From Methylotenera sp. (GTDB lineage Bacteria; Pseudomonadota; Gammaproteobacteria; Burkholderiales; Methylophilaceae), in assembly GCA_030682715.1 (NCBI GenBank), contig JAUXNQ010000037.1:1-64000 (forward strand): a DNA stretch of 64,000 nt, written 5' to 3'. Of the stretch, positions 1 to 12,608 are shown in pieces. The notes under the pieces are model-generated. The model did no database searches. It was not told the origin of the DNA and worked only from the letters and a program-made list of their open reading frames with translations. Positions within the stretch are counted from its first letter, which is position 1. Every line of letters begins with the position of its first letter. The position numbers and the translations under genes were made by a program.

Positions 1-190
1 TTAACGCCTAAGGCGCACTGAATGCAGAAGCCAAGATAGTATGCGATTATACAGTGAGGTTGTGACAACCTTTGGTTGCGGTGTAGGCTAACTCGCAAGG
101 CGATGTTAAGCCACTGAAAGTGGCGGCCGAAACCAAAAAACTGAGCAACGCAGCAATTTGCTCGCGCAGGCACTTATTCCGCATTTCCTT
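1..190 (-). repeat. MITE-like dispersed repeat, copy 1 (truncated by window start)
   Basis: The reverse complement of this stretch matches 46951-47168 almost base for base over about 150 bp (roughly 4 substitutions), then diverges toward the window start. It ends at 171-190 with the same terminal motif (cttattccgcatttcctta) that bounds the other copy. It contains the hairpin gccactgaaagtggc. No credible gene lies inside. It sits upstream of purB and may be a non-autonomous mobile element. The other end lies outside the window or has decayed. Confidence 0.8.
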
Positions 191-246
191 AGTAATCAAT
201 TGATATGGAAATAAAAACTTTTTGCCCCACTCTGCTACTAAGGTAA

Positions 247-1656
<1,410 letters not shown>

Positions 1657-1681
1657 GTTTAAATGCATTTAAAAACCTGTA

Positions 1682-3457
1682 ATGATAAGGGGCCTACTCT
1701 TGAATAAGCGCCTTATCATCTACGTGTTTTTTTTGTACGTGTTTTTTTTGTGTGGGAGCGGGCTCGCATATGCGGACACCAATAGCTACCGAGTAGAAAT
1801 TGAAGCGCCCTCTCCTCTAGAAGCACTCTTAGAGAATCATCTAGATATCATCAAATGGCGGAAAAACCCGCGGATGTCGCCTGGCGAGTGGAAGCGCCTA
1901 TCCACAGAAGCACCGCAACAAATCAAAGACTTACTAGCGACAGAAGGTTACTTTTCTCCAAACATCAACCTGCAAGCGACACAAAACAATAGCGAATACA
2001 TCGCTAAATTTATGGTTAAGCCAGGCAAACCAACTGTCATCAACAATGTAGAGATCAACTTCACTGGCGACATCACCCAACAATCTGATAAAGCGAAACC
2101 AAGTCAGCAGCAAATGCGTGATGAATGGTTGCTAAAATCTGGAATGATATTCACCCAAGCCGCTTGGTCAGATGCAAAACGTAGCTTACTGAGCAAGTTA
2201 CTGGTTAATCGTTACCCAAACGCTACCGTCACTGAGACCAAGGCCGTGATTGATGCCAATCAACAAACTGCATCTTTGCAAATCAATGTAAATAGCGGAA
2301 GCTCAGTGCACTTTGGCGAGATACAGATTGAAGGTTTGCAACGCTATCCTGAAAGCATCATCCACAACCTTAACCCGATTAAACCAAATGAAGTTTATAG
2401 TCAGGCACAGCTCCTCACTTTTCAAACACGTTTACAAGAAAGTGGTTATTTCCGTGCGGTAGAAGTCACTTCAGATGCCAAAGTAGCCTCTGAAGAAAAT
2501 AAGTTAGCGCCAATTAAAGTGAAAGTTGATGAAAATCAATCGATTAAACTCAGCACTGGTGTGGGTTACAGCACAAATACTGGCGTACGTTCACAACTAA
2601 CAGTAGATCATTTGAACTTATTTAATCGTAACTGGAGAATGACTTCCAGCCTTAGACTGGAGCAAAGATTACAATCTGTCTCGGGCATTATTCGACTACC
2701 GACCACTGAGGATGGCTATCGCGATAGCGCCAATGCCTCCTCAACCCGCACTGAAATTGAAGGGCAAACGACCACTGTCACACAAACAGGTGTAAAACGC
2801 GCATGGGGAACACTTAAACGCGAGCAATATGTAGGTGCTAACGTGCTGTCCGAGCAAGTTAAGTTAGATGGTGCAGAATCATCCGATAATTATGCAGCAA
2901 CACTAAGCTACGGCATCACATTAAGACGTACCGACAACAACTTAAACCCTTCGCGCGGCTATTTATTCAACGCGCAGTTTAATGGCGCACCGTTAGCATC
3001 ACTTTCCAATGGTACTTTCTTACAAAGCTATTTTAAAACACAGGCCTATTACCCAATCACTAAAAGCACCCAGTTAATCGCGCGTGCTGAACTAGGGATG
3101 GTGCATGGGAAAAATAGCGCACCAGCCACTTTTCTATTCCGTGCAGGCGGTGATCAATCGGTACGTGGTTATGGCTTCCAGAGCTTAGGCGTCAACGAAG
3201 GTGATGCAATTGTGGGTGGGCGCTACCTTGCCACCGGCAGTATTGAAATCATTCAATGGCTAACGCCCGAGTGGGGAGCCGCCATTTTTACTGACTTTGG
3301 TAATGCCGCCAACACCTTTAAAGACTTAAAACCTGTTTATGGATATGGCTTAGGCGCCAGATGGAAAAGCCCTGTAGGCCCGATTGGCGCTGACATTGCC
3401 TACGGACAAGAATCAGATGAGTACCGTATGCATTTCAATATTGGGGTGATATTCTAA
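1682..3457 (+). CDS. tamA: TamA, Omp85-family outer membrane assembly protein
   Basis: Outer-membrane partner of TamB in the translocation and assembly module, which links inner and outer membranes and is implicated in outer-membrane protein assembly and lipid transport. The protein has 591 residues. A hydrophobic signal peptide (about residues 8-31, ending AYA) is followed by POTRA-type repeats (about 33-285) and a C-terminal Omp85 beta-barrel. The barrel carries FRAGGDQSVRGYGFQSLG, the conserved RGY region. It ends in a phenylalanine (NIGVIF), as outer-membrane barrels usually do. Its stop overlaps the tamB start by one base (TAATG), showing translational coupling. Confidence 0.93.
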   Translation: MIRGLLLNKRLIIYVFFLYVFFLCGSGLAYADTNSYRVEIEAPSPLEALLENHLDIIKWRKNPRMSPGEWKRLSTEAPQQIKDLLATEGYFSPNINLQATQNNSEYIAKFMVKPGKPTVINNVEINFTGDITQQSDKAKPSQQQMRDEWLLKSGMIFTQAAWSDAKRSLLSKLLVNRYPNATVTETKAVIDANQQTASLQINVNSGSSVHFGEIQIEGLQRYPESIIHNLNPIKPNEVYSQAQLLTFQTRLQESGYFRAVEVTSDAKVASEENKLAPIKVKVDENQSIKLSTGVGYSTNTGVRSQLTVDHLNLFNRNWRMTSSLRLEQRLQSVSGIIRLPTTEDGYRDSANASSTRTEIEGQTTTVTQTGVKRAWGTLKREQYVGANVLSEQVKLDGAESSDNYAATLSYGITLRRTDNNLNPSRGYLFNAQFNGAPLASLSNGTFLQSYFKTQAYYPITKSTQLIARAELGMVHGKNSAPATFLFRAGGDQSVRGYGFQSLGVNEGDAIVGGRYLATGSIEIIQWLTPEWGAAIFTDFGNAANTFKDLKPVYGYGLGARWKSPVGPIGADIAYGQESDEYRMHFNIGVIF

Positions 3458-6400
3458 TGACACGCTACTTGCAAACTCTACTGGTGAGCATCGCCTTATT
3501 GCTATTACCTTCCGCACACAGCGAATCAACCATTAGTGTCAGCACCAGCTTAGATACTTTTAGCTATGACCTAGACAGTATTCATCTAAAACTAGAGAAA
3601 CTTAGTGCACGCTGGCAACTTTCACCTTTTGGTGAAGGCGATTTACGCGTAGAGCAATTAAAAGCCAAACGTCTGATTATCACGCTTAAAGAAAGTGAAA
3701 CTGAAGCGAAGGAATCACCATTACCTAACAGTATCAAACTCCCTTTCCCAATTGCTATCGAACAGTCAGAAATCAGCGAAGTCATCATCGTGAACGGAGA
3801 TGACCGTCAGACACTTTACAACGTTAAACTAAATTTTGAAGGCAATGCAAAAACACTCAACCTGAATCTTTCGCATGCAAGTACGCCGTGGGGAGAGGCT
3901 TCAGCACACATCAATATGAGCGCGAGTAAGCCATTCACGCTCAAAGGTGATCTCTCCCTTAAAAAAACTGATGCTGATTACCCTTATGATTTAAAAACAG
4001 AATTAAGTGGTGACCTCAATACCATCAATATCCATTCAACCTCTTGGTTAACACTACAAGATGGGAAAATAAATTTATTAAAATCAAATACTAATCAAGC
4101 TGGCGCGCAAATCATCATTGATGCACAGCTTAAGTTGAATAAAAACTATGCAATGCATGTACGTAGCCAACTTCTGGAGCTATCCCCTGCCCGTTTAGGC
4201 AATTATCCAGAAGCATTGCTCAATGTAGATGTAAATCTAGAGGGCGTACTAAAACCATCACTAAATGCAGCACTCGCCATCACAACACATGATAGCGTTT
4301 GGCAACAACAGGCCGTATCAGGCTCAATAAATGCACAATTAATTGACCAATCACTAGAACAACTAACGTTTGCAGTGAATATTGCCAATAATCAAATGAA
4401 AGGCACTGGCAACATTAATAAAGAAAACATGCACTTAGCATGGCAGGCAGATTTTCCTGACATGAGCAAACTTGATCAAGCCTACGCTGGGCAAGTAAAT
4501 GCTAACGGTACGATTGATGGTGCGATTGATAACCCATCAGCAACACTCAAACTACTCGCTCAAAAGTTGCAACTATCTAAAGACTTAAAGATTGAGCACT
4601 TAACAGGTGAAGCGAACATTACAGCGGGTGAAAACGGCACGATAGCCGCAAACATTGAAGCACAAACAATCAAATACGGAAGCTACGCGCCCATTAGTAG
4701 CACCATCACACTAAAGGGAACGCAAGCTGACCATACCATCACCATTAATGCAGAAAATGAAGAGCATCAATTGCAAAGTACGCTTAAAGGTGGAGTGCAA
4801 TTAAACCAATCATCAGCAAAAAAACAATGGTTAGGTTTGCTACAACAACTTGATTTTGCAGGAGGCACTCCCGTCACACTTAAAGCACCTGCCCCACTTA
4901 GTGCGGATTTAGACCAGATATCGCTCAAGCAAGCATTACTCACACTGAAAAATGGCGCGATTAATATCGAACACCTACATGTCGGTAACAACATATTAGA
5001 TAGCAAGGGTTCTCTTGAAAAGATAACTTTAGATGACCTACCGCCTAACATATTGCAACTACCAAACACGCTGAGCAGTAATGCAGTTTTTTCAGGAAAA
5101 TGGTCACTTGAAACTAAAGATGCAATCAATGCACATTTTAGCCTGTGGCGTGATAGCGGCGATATCACTTTCAAAAAATCAGATGGCTCACTGTTGCCGT
5201 TGGGCTTATCAGAAACGCAATTAGTACTTAACGTTATCAACAATGAATTAGCCGCCAAGGTCAGTTTGAATGGTAAAAATATTGGCACACTAGATGCAGA
5301 AACAGCGACTCGACTTACAAAAACAGAAGCTGGGTTTAGCTTACACAACAACGCACCATTTAAATTAACAAGCAACGCTCAGCTCAACACTTTGCTGTGG
5401 CTTCCTATGCCATCATCCATGATGGATGCAGACCTTGATGGCAAAATAACACTCTCTGCAAATGCCGACGGCACCATTGAACACCCCAACCTGAGCGGTA
5501 ACGTTAATGGCGAAAAAATCAGCTTTAGCCTGCCCTCAGAAGGCATTCAATTAAGCAATGGTACATTTCAAGCGCGTTTTGAAAATGACCAGCTACACAT
5601 TGAACAAATGATCTGGCAAGGTGGCTCAGGCAACCTAAGTGCAAACGGCTGGGTAAAGCTAAATCAAGGAAAACCAACCATAAACCTCGCTTGGACAGCG
5701 GATCAATTTACAATACTATCCAGGGCTGATCGGCTGCTCACATTAAGTGGCGCAGGTAAAACCATACTCGCTAACAATTTACTCAACATGATGGGCGATT
5801 TCACCGTCAACAAAGGTCTGGTGGAACTGGCGCAAGAAGACACGCCTACACTGGGTGATGACGTCGTGATTTTAGGACAAACCGCTGTAAAGAAAGAAAC
5901 CTCATTACAAATTCTACTCAATGGTTTGCAGATCAAATTAGGTAATGACTTTACCTTACGTGGACGTGGGCTAGACGCGAAGCTAGCAGGCGCACTAACA
6001 CTGACAGGCCTCACCGAATACAGACCCTACACCGAAGGCAGTATCAATGTCGAAAAAGGCACGTTCATGGCATATGGCCAGATATTAACGATTGATCGAG
6101 GCATTTTAAAGTTTAATGGCCCGATGGATAATCCAGGTTTAAATATCCGTGCCATGCGTAATAGCAAACCCGTCAATGCTGGCGTTGAAATAACAGGTAG
6201 CGCAACAATGCCAGTAGTGAAGCTAGTCTCAGATCCCAACGTACCAGAAACAGATAAACTCGCATGGCTAGTGCTGGGTCATGGCACAGATCAAGCAGGG
6301 AAAAACGATTTTGCCATGCTCTCACTCGCCGCTGGTGCACTATTCTCACAAGGACAATCTGTACCACTACAAAGCCAAATAGCGCGCGCTGCTGGGCTAG

Positions 6401-6615
6401 ATGAGTTCAGCTTTGCCGGCGGCGATGCAGAAAATGCATCACTCACTCTAGGTAAGCGACTCAGCTCACAACTGTATCTCAGTTACGCAAAAAGCATCAG
6501 CAGTTTACAAGATGTCGCCAGACTCACCTTCAACATCACGCCACGCTGGGTATTACGCGCAGAAGCTGGCAATGAAAGTGCTGTCGATGTGTTATATACT
6601 TTCAGCTTCAAATAA
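3457..6615 (+). CDS. tamB: TamB, AsmA-like inner-membrane-anchored envelope protein
   Basis: A 1052-residue protein with an N-terminal signal or anchor (residues 1-22), a long repetitive beta-rich region, and a C-terminal DUF490/TamB domain (about 700-1052). The domain includes GSINVEKGTFMAYGQILTID and the closing region DEFSFAGGDAENASLTLGKRLSS, both typical of TamB. The family forms a hydrophobic groove across the periplasm and is implicated in phospholipid transport and barrel assembly. The stop-start overlap with tamA fixes the start. It is somewhat shorter than E. coli TamB (about 1260). The 202-codon antisense frame inside it is a shadow. Confidence 0.93.
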   Translation: MTRYLQTLLVSIALLLLPSAHSESTISVSTSLDTFSYDLDSIHLKLEKLSARWQLSPFGEGDLRVEQLKAKRLIITLKESETEAKESPLPNSIKLPFPIAIEQSEISEVIIVNGDDRQTLYNVKLNFEGNAKTLNLNLSHASTPWGEASAHINMSASKPFTLKGDLSLKKTDADYPYDLKTELSGDLNTINIHSTSWLTLQDGKINLLKSNTNQAGAQIIIDAQLKLNKNYAMHVRSQLLELSPARLGNYPEALLNVDVNLEGVLKPSLNAALAITTHDSVWQQQAVSGSINAQLIDQSLEQLTFAVNIANNQMKGTGNINKENMHLAWQADFPDMSKLDQAYAGQVNANGTIDGAIDNPSATLKLLAQKLQLSKDLKIEHLTGEANITAGENGTIAANIEAQTIKYGSYAPISSTITLKGTQADHTITINAENEEHQLQSTLKGGVQLNQSSAKKQWLGLLQQLDFAGGTPVTLKAPAPLSADLDQISLKQALLTLKNGAINIEHLHVGNNILDSKGSLEKITLDDLPPNILQLPNTLSSNAVFSGKWSLETKDAINAHFSLWRDSGDITFKKSDGSLLPLGLSETQLVLNVINNELAAKVSLNGKNIGTLDAETATRLTKTEAGFSLHNNAPFKLTSNAQLNTLLWLPMPSSMMDADLDGKITLSANADGTIEHPNLSGNVNGEKISFSLPSEGIQLSNGTFQARFENDQLHIEQMIWQGGSGNLSANGWVKLNQGKPTINLAWTADQFTILSRADRLLTLSGAGKTILANNLLNMMGDFTVNKGLVELAQEDTPTLGDDVVILGQTAVKKETSLQILLNGLQIKLGNDFTLRGRGLDAKLAGALTLTGLTEYRPYTEGSINVEKGTFMAYGQILTIDRGILKFNGPMDNPGLNIRAMRNSKPVNAGVEITGSATMPVVKLVSDPNVPETDKLAWLVLGHGTDQAGKNDFAMLSLAAGALFSQGQSVPLQSQIARAAGLDEFSFAGGDAENASLTLGKRLSSQLYLSYAKSISSLQDVARLTFNITPRWVLRAEAGNESAVDVLYTFSFK

Positions 6616-6630
6616 GATTGGACATCAATA

Positions 6631-8057
<1,427 letters not shown>

Positions 8058-8060
8058 AAA

Positions 8061-8786
8061 ATGGCTAATTTACACCTAGATGCCAGACAATTTTTAAGAA
8101 GCACGCGAACCGCTATACTTTCAACCCATTCGGCAAAGTTTGAAGGCTATCCATTTGGCTCGGTCGCACCGTTTGTATTAGATCATCAATGCCAACCCAT
8201 TATATTGATTAGCAACATTGCAGAGCACACCAAAAATATCGCCACTAACCCAAAAGTATCATTACTAGTATTTGCAGGGGCTGAAGACTTACAAGCAAAC
8301 GCAAGGCTCACGTTGCTAGGTAGCGCCAATGTAATCAACAAAAACGAAGATACTAACTTACGCGAGCGTTATTTACGTTACCTCCCGCAAGCGAGTGGCT
8401 ATTTTGATATGCACGATTTTGCTTTTTATCGTATAAAAATTGAAACAGCGCGCTATATCGCTGGTTTTGGGAAAATGGGCTGGATATCGGGTGATGATTT
8501 AATCAATGACATTCCAACCGATGCATTATTAGCCGATCAGGAAGCACAAATTCTTGCACACATGAATGCTGACCATGCCGACAGTCTAATCCGTTATTGT
8601 CAGCATATTCACGGCGTCAACGCCACAAATGCTACGATGCTGGGGATTGATTGCGACGGCTTTGATGTGAGTGCCACAGTGGGTGACAAAACAACTATTT
8701 TACGCATTACCTTTGAAACAAAAATCCATGATGCGCAATCGGCCAGAGCGGCATTAGTGAACCTCTCAAAATCAATTAACCTTTAA
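8061..8786 (+). CDS. HugZ/HutZ-family pyridoxamine-phosphate-oxidase-like protein
   Basis: A 241-residue protein. The N-terminal split-barrel FMN-binding-like domain (about 5-150, with STHSAKFEGYPFGSVAPFVLD) is typical of the PNPOx-like/HugZ family. A C-terminal DUF2470 domain (about 165-238, with ILAHMNADHADSLIRYCQ) carries the histidines that some family members use to bind or degrade heme. A heme-handling or general flavin role is possible. No heme-uptake gene is nearby, so heme use is unproven. It follows wrbA by 3 bp and precedes the DUF2069 gene by 5 bp, probably in the same transcript. Confidence 0.85.
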   Translation: MANLHLDARQFLRSTRTAILSTHSAKFEGYPFGSVAPFVLDHQCQPIILISNIAEHTKNIATNPKVSLLVFAGAEDLQANARLTLLGSANVINKNEDTNLRERYLRYLPQASGYFDMHDFAFYRIKIETARYIAGFGKMGWISGDDLINDIPTDALLADQEAQILAHMNADHADSLIRYCQHIHGVNATNATMLGIDCDGFDVSATVGDKTTILRITFETKIHDAQSARAALVNLSKSINL

Positions 8787-8791
8787 AAAAC

Positions 8792-9169
8792 ATGAATAAA
8801 ATCAACATCATTAACAAACTTCAACTGGGAGCTTCGATTAGCCTCATCGCACTTATTTTACTCACGCTCGCATGGGAAACTGTTTTAGCACCATTAAAAC
8901 CTGGCGGCTCACTACTCATGCTCAAGACTTTACCGCTCTTACTGCCTTTGTTTGGTATTTTAAAAGGCAAACGCTACACCTATCAATGGTCGTGCATGTT
9001 CATCTTATTTTACTTCACTGAAGGTGCTGTTCGCGCTTGGGCAGATGTAGGTCTTTCTGCCAAACTTGCGTTAATAGAGGTCATCCTTACAATCTTATTC
9101 TTTACATGTACGATTTTTTACGCACGCCTCACACGTCAACCAAAGCAAGTCAGCGTAGAAAACGTATAA
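8792..9169 (+). CDS. DUF2069 family membrane protein
   Basis: A 125-residue protein with about four hydrophobic segments (near residues 10-30, 40-56, 65-85 and 88-112). The stretch MFILFYFTEGAVRAWAD is characteristic of the DUF2069 family, whose function is unknown. It is common in beta- and gammaproteobacteria. It lies 5 bp after the HugZ-like gene and is the last gene of that run; surE begins about 90 bp later. Confidence 0.8.
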   Translation: MNKINIINKLQLGASISLIALILLTLAWETVLAPLKPGGSLLMLKTLPLLLPLFGILKGKRYTYQWSCMFILFYFTEGAVRAWADVGLSAKLALIEVILTILFFTCTIFYARLTRQPKQVSVENV

Positions 9170-9257
9170 ACAACCATAAGTTTTTACATCTATACCGCGC
9201 CAAACATGCCGTCTTCTACTATAATTTAGTCATTAAAACACTATTAGCAAGTTACGC

Positions 9258-10001
9258 ATGAAAATACTGCTCTCAAACGATGATGGCTACTTCGCACCAG
9301 GTTTAAATATACTGGCAGAACATATTGCAAAAATTGCAGATATTACAGTCGTAGCCCCTGAAAGAAATCGCAGTGGTGCAAGTAACTCTCTCACGCTTGA
9401 TCGTCCTTTAAGCGTAAAAAAAGCACCTAACGGCTTTTTTTACGTTAACGGCACACCAACAGACTGTGTGCATATTGCACTCACAGGACTAATGGATACA
9501 ATGCCAGACATGGTGATTAGTGGCATTAATGATGGTGCAAACATGGGTGATGACACCATTTACTCAGGCACCGTTGCTGCGGCAATGGAAGGCTATTTAC
9601 TCGGCATCCCATCCATTGCAGTATCAATGTCCCAGCACAACTCGACGCACTTTGAAACCGCAGCAAGAGTTGCCGTTGAACTTATTCAGCACTATCAAAA
9701 ATACGGATTCAGTTCACCAACCTTACTTAATGTGAATGTACCTGACATCCCTTATGAAGCACTGCAAGGTCGTACCGTGACGCGCTTAGGCAAACGCCAC
9801 AAAGCAGAGCCAGTTGTACAGCTTAAAACACCTCGTAATGAAATCGTATACTGGGTAGGTGCCGCAGGCCAACCTAATGATGGCGGTTTAGGTACAGATT
9901 TTTACGCCATTGCAAACCAACAAGTTTCTATTTCTCCCATTCAAGTTGATCTAACCTGCCACGCACAACTGAATGATGTAAAACAATGGTTATCTAGCTA
10001 A
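9258..10001 (+). CDS. surE: 5'/3'-nucleotidase SurE
   Basis: A metal-dependent nucleoside-monophosphate phosphatase linked to stationary-phase survival. The 247-residue length is typical. It begins with [15 protein letters not shown], which holds the metal-binding Asp pair, followed by [15 protein letters not shown] and the signature [31 protein letters not shown] completes the active site. It opens the surE-pcm-nlpD set seen in many proteobacteria. Confidence 0.96.
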   Translation: MKILLSNDDGYFAPGLNILAEHIAKIADITVVAPERNRSGASNSLTLDRPLSVKKAPNGFFYVNGTPTDCVHIALTGLMDTMPDMVISGINDGANMGDDTIYSGTVAAAMEGYLLGIPSIAVSMSQHNSTHFETAARVAVELIQHYQKYGFSSPTLLNVNVPDIPYEALQGRTVTRLGKRHKAEPVVQLKTPRNEIVYWVGAAGQPNDGGLGTDFYAIANQQVSISPIQVDLTCHAQLNDVKQWLSS

Positions 10002-10020
10002 CACTACTGGAAATAAAATC

Positions 10021-10695
10021 TTGGCTCTCATTAGATCATCACAAGCAGGCATTGGCATGACATCACAACGTACGCGTGATCGCATGCTAAATCGATTACG
10101 TGAACAAGGCATTAAAGATGAAGTCGTACTCTCAGCGATTGGCAGTATTCCTCGCCATATTTTTGTAGACGAAGCCCTATCCATCCGCGCTTATGAAGAC
10201 GTTTCTTTACCAATTGGGTTTGGTCAAACGATTTCACAACCCTATATTGTCGCCCGCATGTCAGAACTGCTACGCAATGGCCAATCGATAGAAAAAGCGC
10301 TCGAAGTAGGTACAGGCTGCGGCTACCAAACCGCAGTATTATCAAAACTGGCTAAAGAAGTTTACTCGGTAGAACGTATCCGACCTTTGGTCTTAAAAGC
10401 ACGCGACAATCTGCGCAAACTGAAATGTATCAACGTTAAGCTAGATCATGCCGATGGTAATATGGGGTTAGCTCAATTAGCGCCGTTTGATGCCATTATC
10501 GTTACGGCAGCGGCAAGCCATATCCCACAAGATCTATTGACGCAGCTAACAATTGGCGGCCGCTTGGTCATCCCTGTCGGTACCGATGAGCAAGTGCTAC
10601 ATCTAGTAGAGCGCGTTTCTGCAAATGATTACCATCAAACTCAATTAGAACCTGTAAAGTTTGTTCCATTACTAGGCGGTACCAGTTCACAATGA
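10021..10695 (+). CDS. pcm: protein-L-isoaspartate O-methyltransferase
   Basis: An AdoMet-dependent enzyme that starts repair of isoaspartyl residues in aged proteins. It has 224 residues from a TTG start. The SAM-binding motif I is [16 protein letters not shown]-like ([15 protein letters not shown], about residue 95), and [13 protein letters not shown] precedes it. A GGAAA ribosome site lies about 8 bases before the TTG. An alternative ATG at 10057 gives [10 protein letters not shown], but family members usually have about a dozen residues before this point, so TTG is preferred. It overlaps the NlpD-like gene by 4 bases (ATGA). Confidence 0.93.
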   Translation: MALIRSSQAGIGMTSQRTRDRMLNRLREQGIKDEVVLSAIGSIPRHIFVDEALSIRAYEDVSLPIGFGQTISQPYIVARMSELLRNGQSIEKALEVGTGCGYQTAVLSKLAKEVYSVERIRPLVLKARDNLRKLKCINVKLDHADGNMGLAQLAPFDAIIVTAAASHIPQDLLTQLTIGGRLVIPVGTDEQVLHLVERVSANDYHQTQLEPVKFVPLLGGTSSQ

Positions 10696-11711
10696 AAGTA
10701 ATACGCGGCTTTATCATCCTATTTATCTCATTACTTAACTTCGCATGTAGCACTACCCCAGCACCTGTGATTGACCGATTACCACAAGGTAAATCCAACA
10801 AATCACAAACCACACCCACTATTCAAAAAGTTGGTACTGACTGGCGACCAGCAAGTTATACCGTAAAAAAAGGCGACACACTTTATAGCATTGGCCTTGA
10901 GCATGGTTATGACTACAAAGAAATCGCGCAAGCTAATAACATTAGCGCCCCTTACATCATTAAAATTGGCCAAACACTGAAGTTCTCCACGCTCAATGAA
11001 GCATCAGCCAATGCAGATGCCAGCCCAGCAAAAGATAATGGCAATGGCGTGGTCACCTATCCAATAGGTAACGAAAGCCCCCAAGAAACCAGATCATCCT
11101 CAGCTCCAATAACAACACCTCCTATATCAGCTGCCATTAATGAACCTAAAGCCCTACGTGAGCCTTATAGTGATGAGGCTTATAAAAAACCGCCGCCAAC
11201 GGTAAGAGCCATCCCTACCGCACAATCTGCGACTAGTGACACGGCTAAGAAACCAATAGCAGAAAAACCCACCATAGAACCAAAACAAGAAGTTAAGACC
11301 GCAGAACCAAAAGTAGAGTCGACACCTAAGCTTGAACCTATTAGCCAAATAAGCTGGGCATGGCCAACTAAAGGTAAGGTGATTGCAAACTTTAACGATG
11401 CAGGGAACAAAGGGATTGATATCTCAGGGAAAATGGGACAAGCAATTCATGCTGCAGCCCCAGGAAAAGTTATTTATAGCGGCTCTGATTTGCGTGGTTA
11501 TGGTAAGTTAGTCATCATAAAACACAGCGCGACTTATCTATCCGTGTATGCTAACAACAGCCTAATTTTAGTTAAAGAAGGCCAGCAAGTGAGTAGTGGA
11601 CAAAAAATTGCAGAGATGGGCGATACTGACAGCAACACAGTAAAACTACACTTTGAAATCAGGCAACAAGGTAAATCAGTAGATCCAATGAAATTTCTCA
11701 GTGCAGATTAA
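10692..11711 (+). CDS. nlpD: NlpD-like lipoprotein: LysM plus degenerate LytM (M23) domain
   Basis: Envelope protein expected to activate a periplasmic amidase during cell separation. It has 339 residues. A signal peptide ends at a probable lipid-attachment cysteine at residue 19 (LLNFAC, an imperfect lipobox with Asn at -3). A LysM domain lies at about 55-98 ([18 protein letters not shown]), then a Pro/Lys/Glu-rich linker and a C-terminal M23 domain (about 225-335). The zinc ligands are lost: the HxxxD site reads NKGID, the usual LYAH reads VYANN, and the closing HxH reads HFE. This loss is the hallmark of NlpD/EnvC-type activators. It overlaps pcm by 4 bases. Confidence 0.88.
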   Translation: MKVIRGFIILFISLLNFACSTTPAPVIDRLPQGKSNKSQTTPTIQKVGTDWRPASYTVKKGDTLYSIGLEHGYDYKEIAQANNISAPYIIKIGQTLKFSTLNEASANADASPAKDNGNGVVTYPIGNESPQETRSSSAPITTPPISAAINEPKALREPYSDEAYKKPPPTVRAIPTAQSATSDTAKKPIAEKPTIEPKQEVKTAEPKVESTPKLEPISQISWAWPTKGKVIANFNDAGNKGIDISGKMGQAIHAAAPGKVIYSGSDLRGYGKLVIIKHSATYLSVYANNSLILVKEGQQVSSGQKIAEMGDTDSNTVKLHFEIRQQGKSVDPMKFLSAD

Positions 11712-11734
11712 GTTTAGCACCTAAGGAGCTATGC

Positions 11735-12091
11735 ATGGCTAAAATTGAACCTAATAAATATCTAAAAAATAAAGACATCAAACCAGAAAGTAAAGTGAGT
11801 GTACTTTTTGCAACCATACGAATGGGACTGATGATTATCGGTATTGTAGGCATCGCCTTAGAACTTTTTCGTGAAGATGGCTGGCTGTCAAAACTAATGC
11901 GCAACCTGTTTGAATCAACCACCAGTATGCTAATGATTCCAGTCATTATTTTTGCATTATGGTTAATTAACAGATGGATTAGCACCCCCAACAAATCAGA
12001 AACCAAGAAGAGTGGCGACCTGCCCATGTATGTGATGATGGCGATTGGTGCTTTCTTCTTAGTCAGGTTTTACATGACTGGCTCTTTCTAA
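11735..12091 (+). CDS. small three-TM membrane protein, unknown function
   Basis: Not recognised. It has 118 residues with hydrophobic segments near 27-48, 62-83 and 97-115, a charged N-terminus and a lysine-rich loop between TM2 and TM3. A good AAGGAG ribosome site lies just before the ATG. It stands 23 bp after the NlpD-like gene, where rpoS is often found in proteobacteria, and is followed by a bidirectional terminator. It is a real gene by spacing, ribosome site and amino-acid pattern. Confidence 0.7.
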   Translation: MAKIEPNKYLKNKDIKPESKVSVLFATIRMGLMIIGIVGIALELFREDGWLSKLMRNLFESTTSMLMIPVIIFALWLINRWISTPNKSETKKSGDLPMYVMMAIGAFFLVRFYMTGSF

Positions 12092-12172
12092 GCCAATAGA
12101 AGTAAAGTGTTAATATTGATTAAATCATTTACCTTAAGAATTTACTTAACTAAAAGTTGTTAGTTTGCAAAC

Positions 12173-12205
12173 AATAAAAAAGTGGCTTTAAGCCACTTTT
12201 TTATT
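12173..12205. terminator. bidirectional intrinsic terminator
   Basis: A perfect 15-bp stem with loop TTA. Its core is GTGGCT/AGCCAC, flanked by A6 on one side and T6 on the other, so it works in both directions. It lies between the convergent 3-TM gene (+) and thioredoxin-like gene (-). Confidence 0.9.
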
Positions 12206-12236
12206 GCTACTACCGATAGAAAATAACTAATCAGTT

Positions 12237-12608
12237 TTAATTAGCTGCTTTCGCTTGCTCTTTATAGTATTCACGCACTGGTGTCATATCAAAATCACGC
12301 GCCCATTTGATAATTTCATCAAATGCTGGTGCGCCAATTTCACCCACTTGTGCATGGATACCAGCTTGTTCACGAATCACCAAAATACCTGGAATCTGCG
12401 TTACTTCAAAATACTCGCCAATTTCTGGGTCTGTTTCTGTGTTTACCATACCAAATACGATATCTGGGTTTTTCTCTGATGCAGCTTCAAATGTAGGTGT
12501 AAAAGCAACACATGGATCACACCATTTTGCCCAAAAATCAACAATCACAAAAGGATTGTTTTCTATCGTTTCTTTAAAATTATCTTTGGTAAGTGCAATA
12601 ACTGCCAT
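12237..12608 (-). CDS. thioredoxin-like protein with CDPC active site
   Basis: A thioredoxin-fold protein of 123 residues when started at 12608, where AAAGGC precedes the ATG; the longer frame to 12638 lacks a better site. The redox motif is WCDPC (not the classical WCGPC), within VIVDFWAKWCDPC. The cis-proline loop is TQIPGILV. The C-terminus is extended by about 15 residues beyond a standard thioredoxin. A cytosolic disulfide reductase role is likely. The Asp in the CxxC should alter redox potential or partner choice. Confidence 0.85.
   Translation of the reverse strand: MAVIALTKDNFKETIENNPFVIVDFWAKWCDPCVAFTPTFEAASEKNPDIVFGMVNTETDPEIGEYFEVTQIPGILVIREQAGIHAQVGEIGAPAFDEIIKWARDFDMTPVREYYKEQAKAAN

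Noticed and set aside
4767-5375. 202-codon antisense open frame within tamB
   Set aside because: It runs opposite a well-supported tamB reading frame and has no recognisable domain or start signal; long shadows are common in this kind of repetitive beta-rich gene.
9037-9261. 74-codon frame overlapping the DUF2069 end and the surE leader
   Set aside because: It is a shifted frame over a real gene with no ribosome site; it runs into the surE start without independent support.
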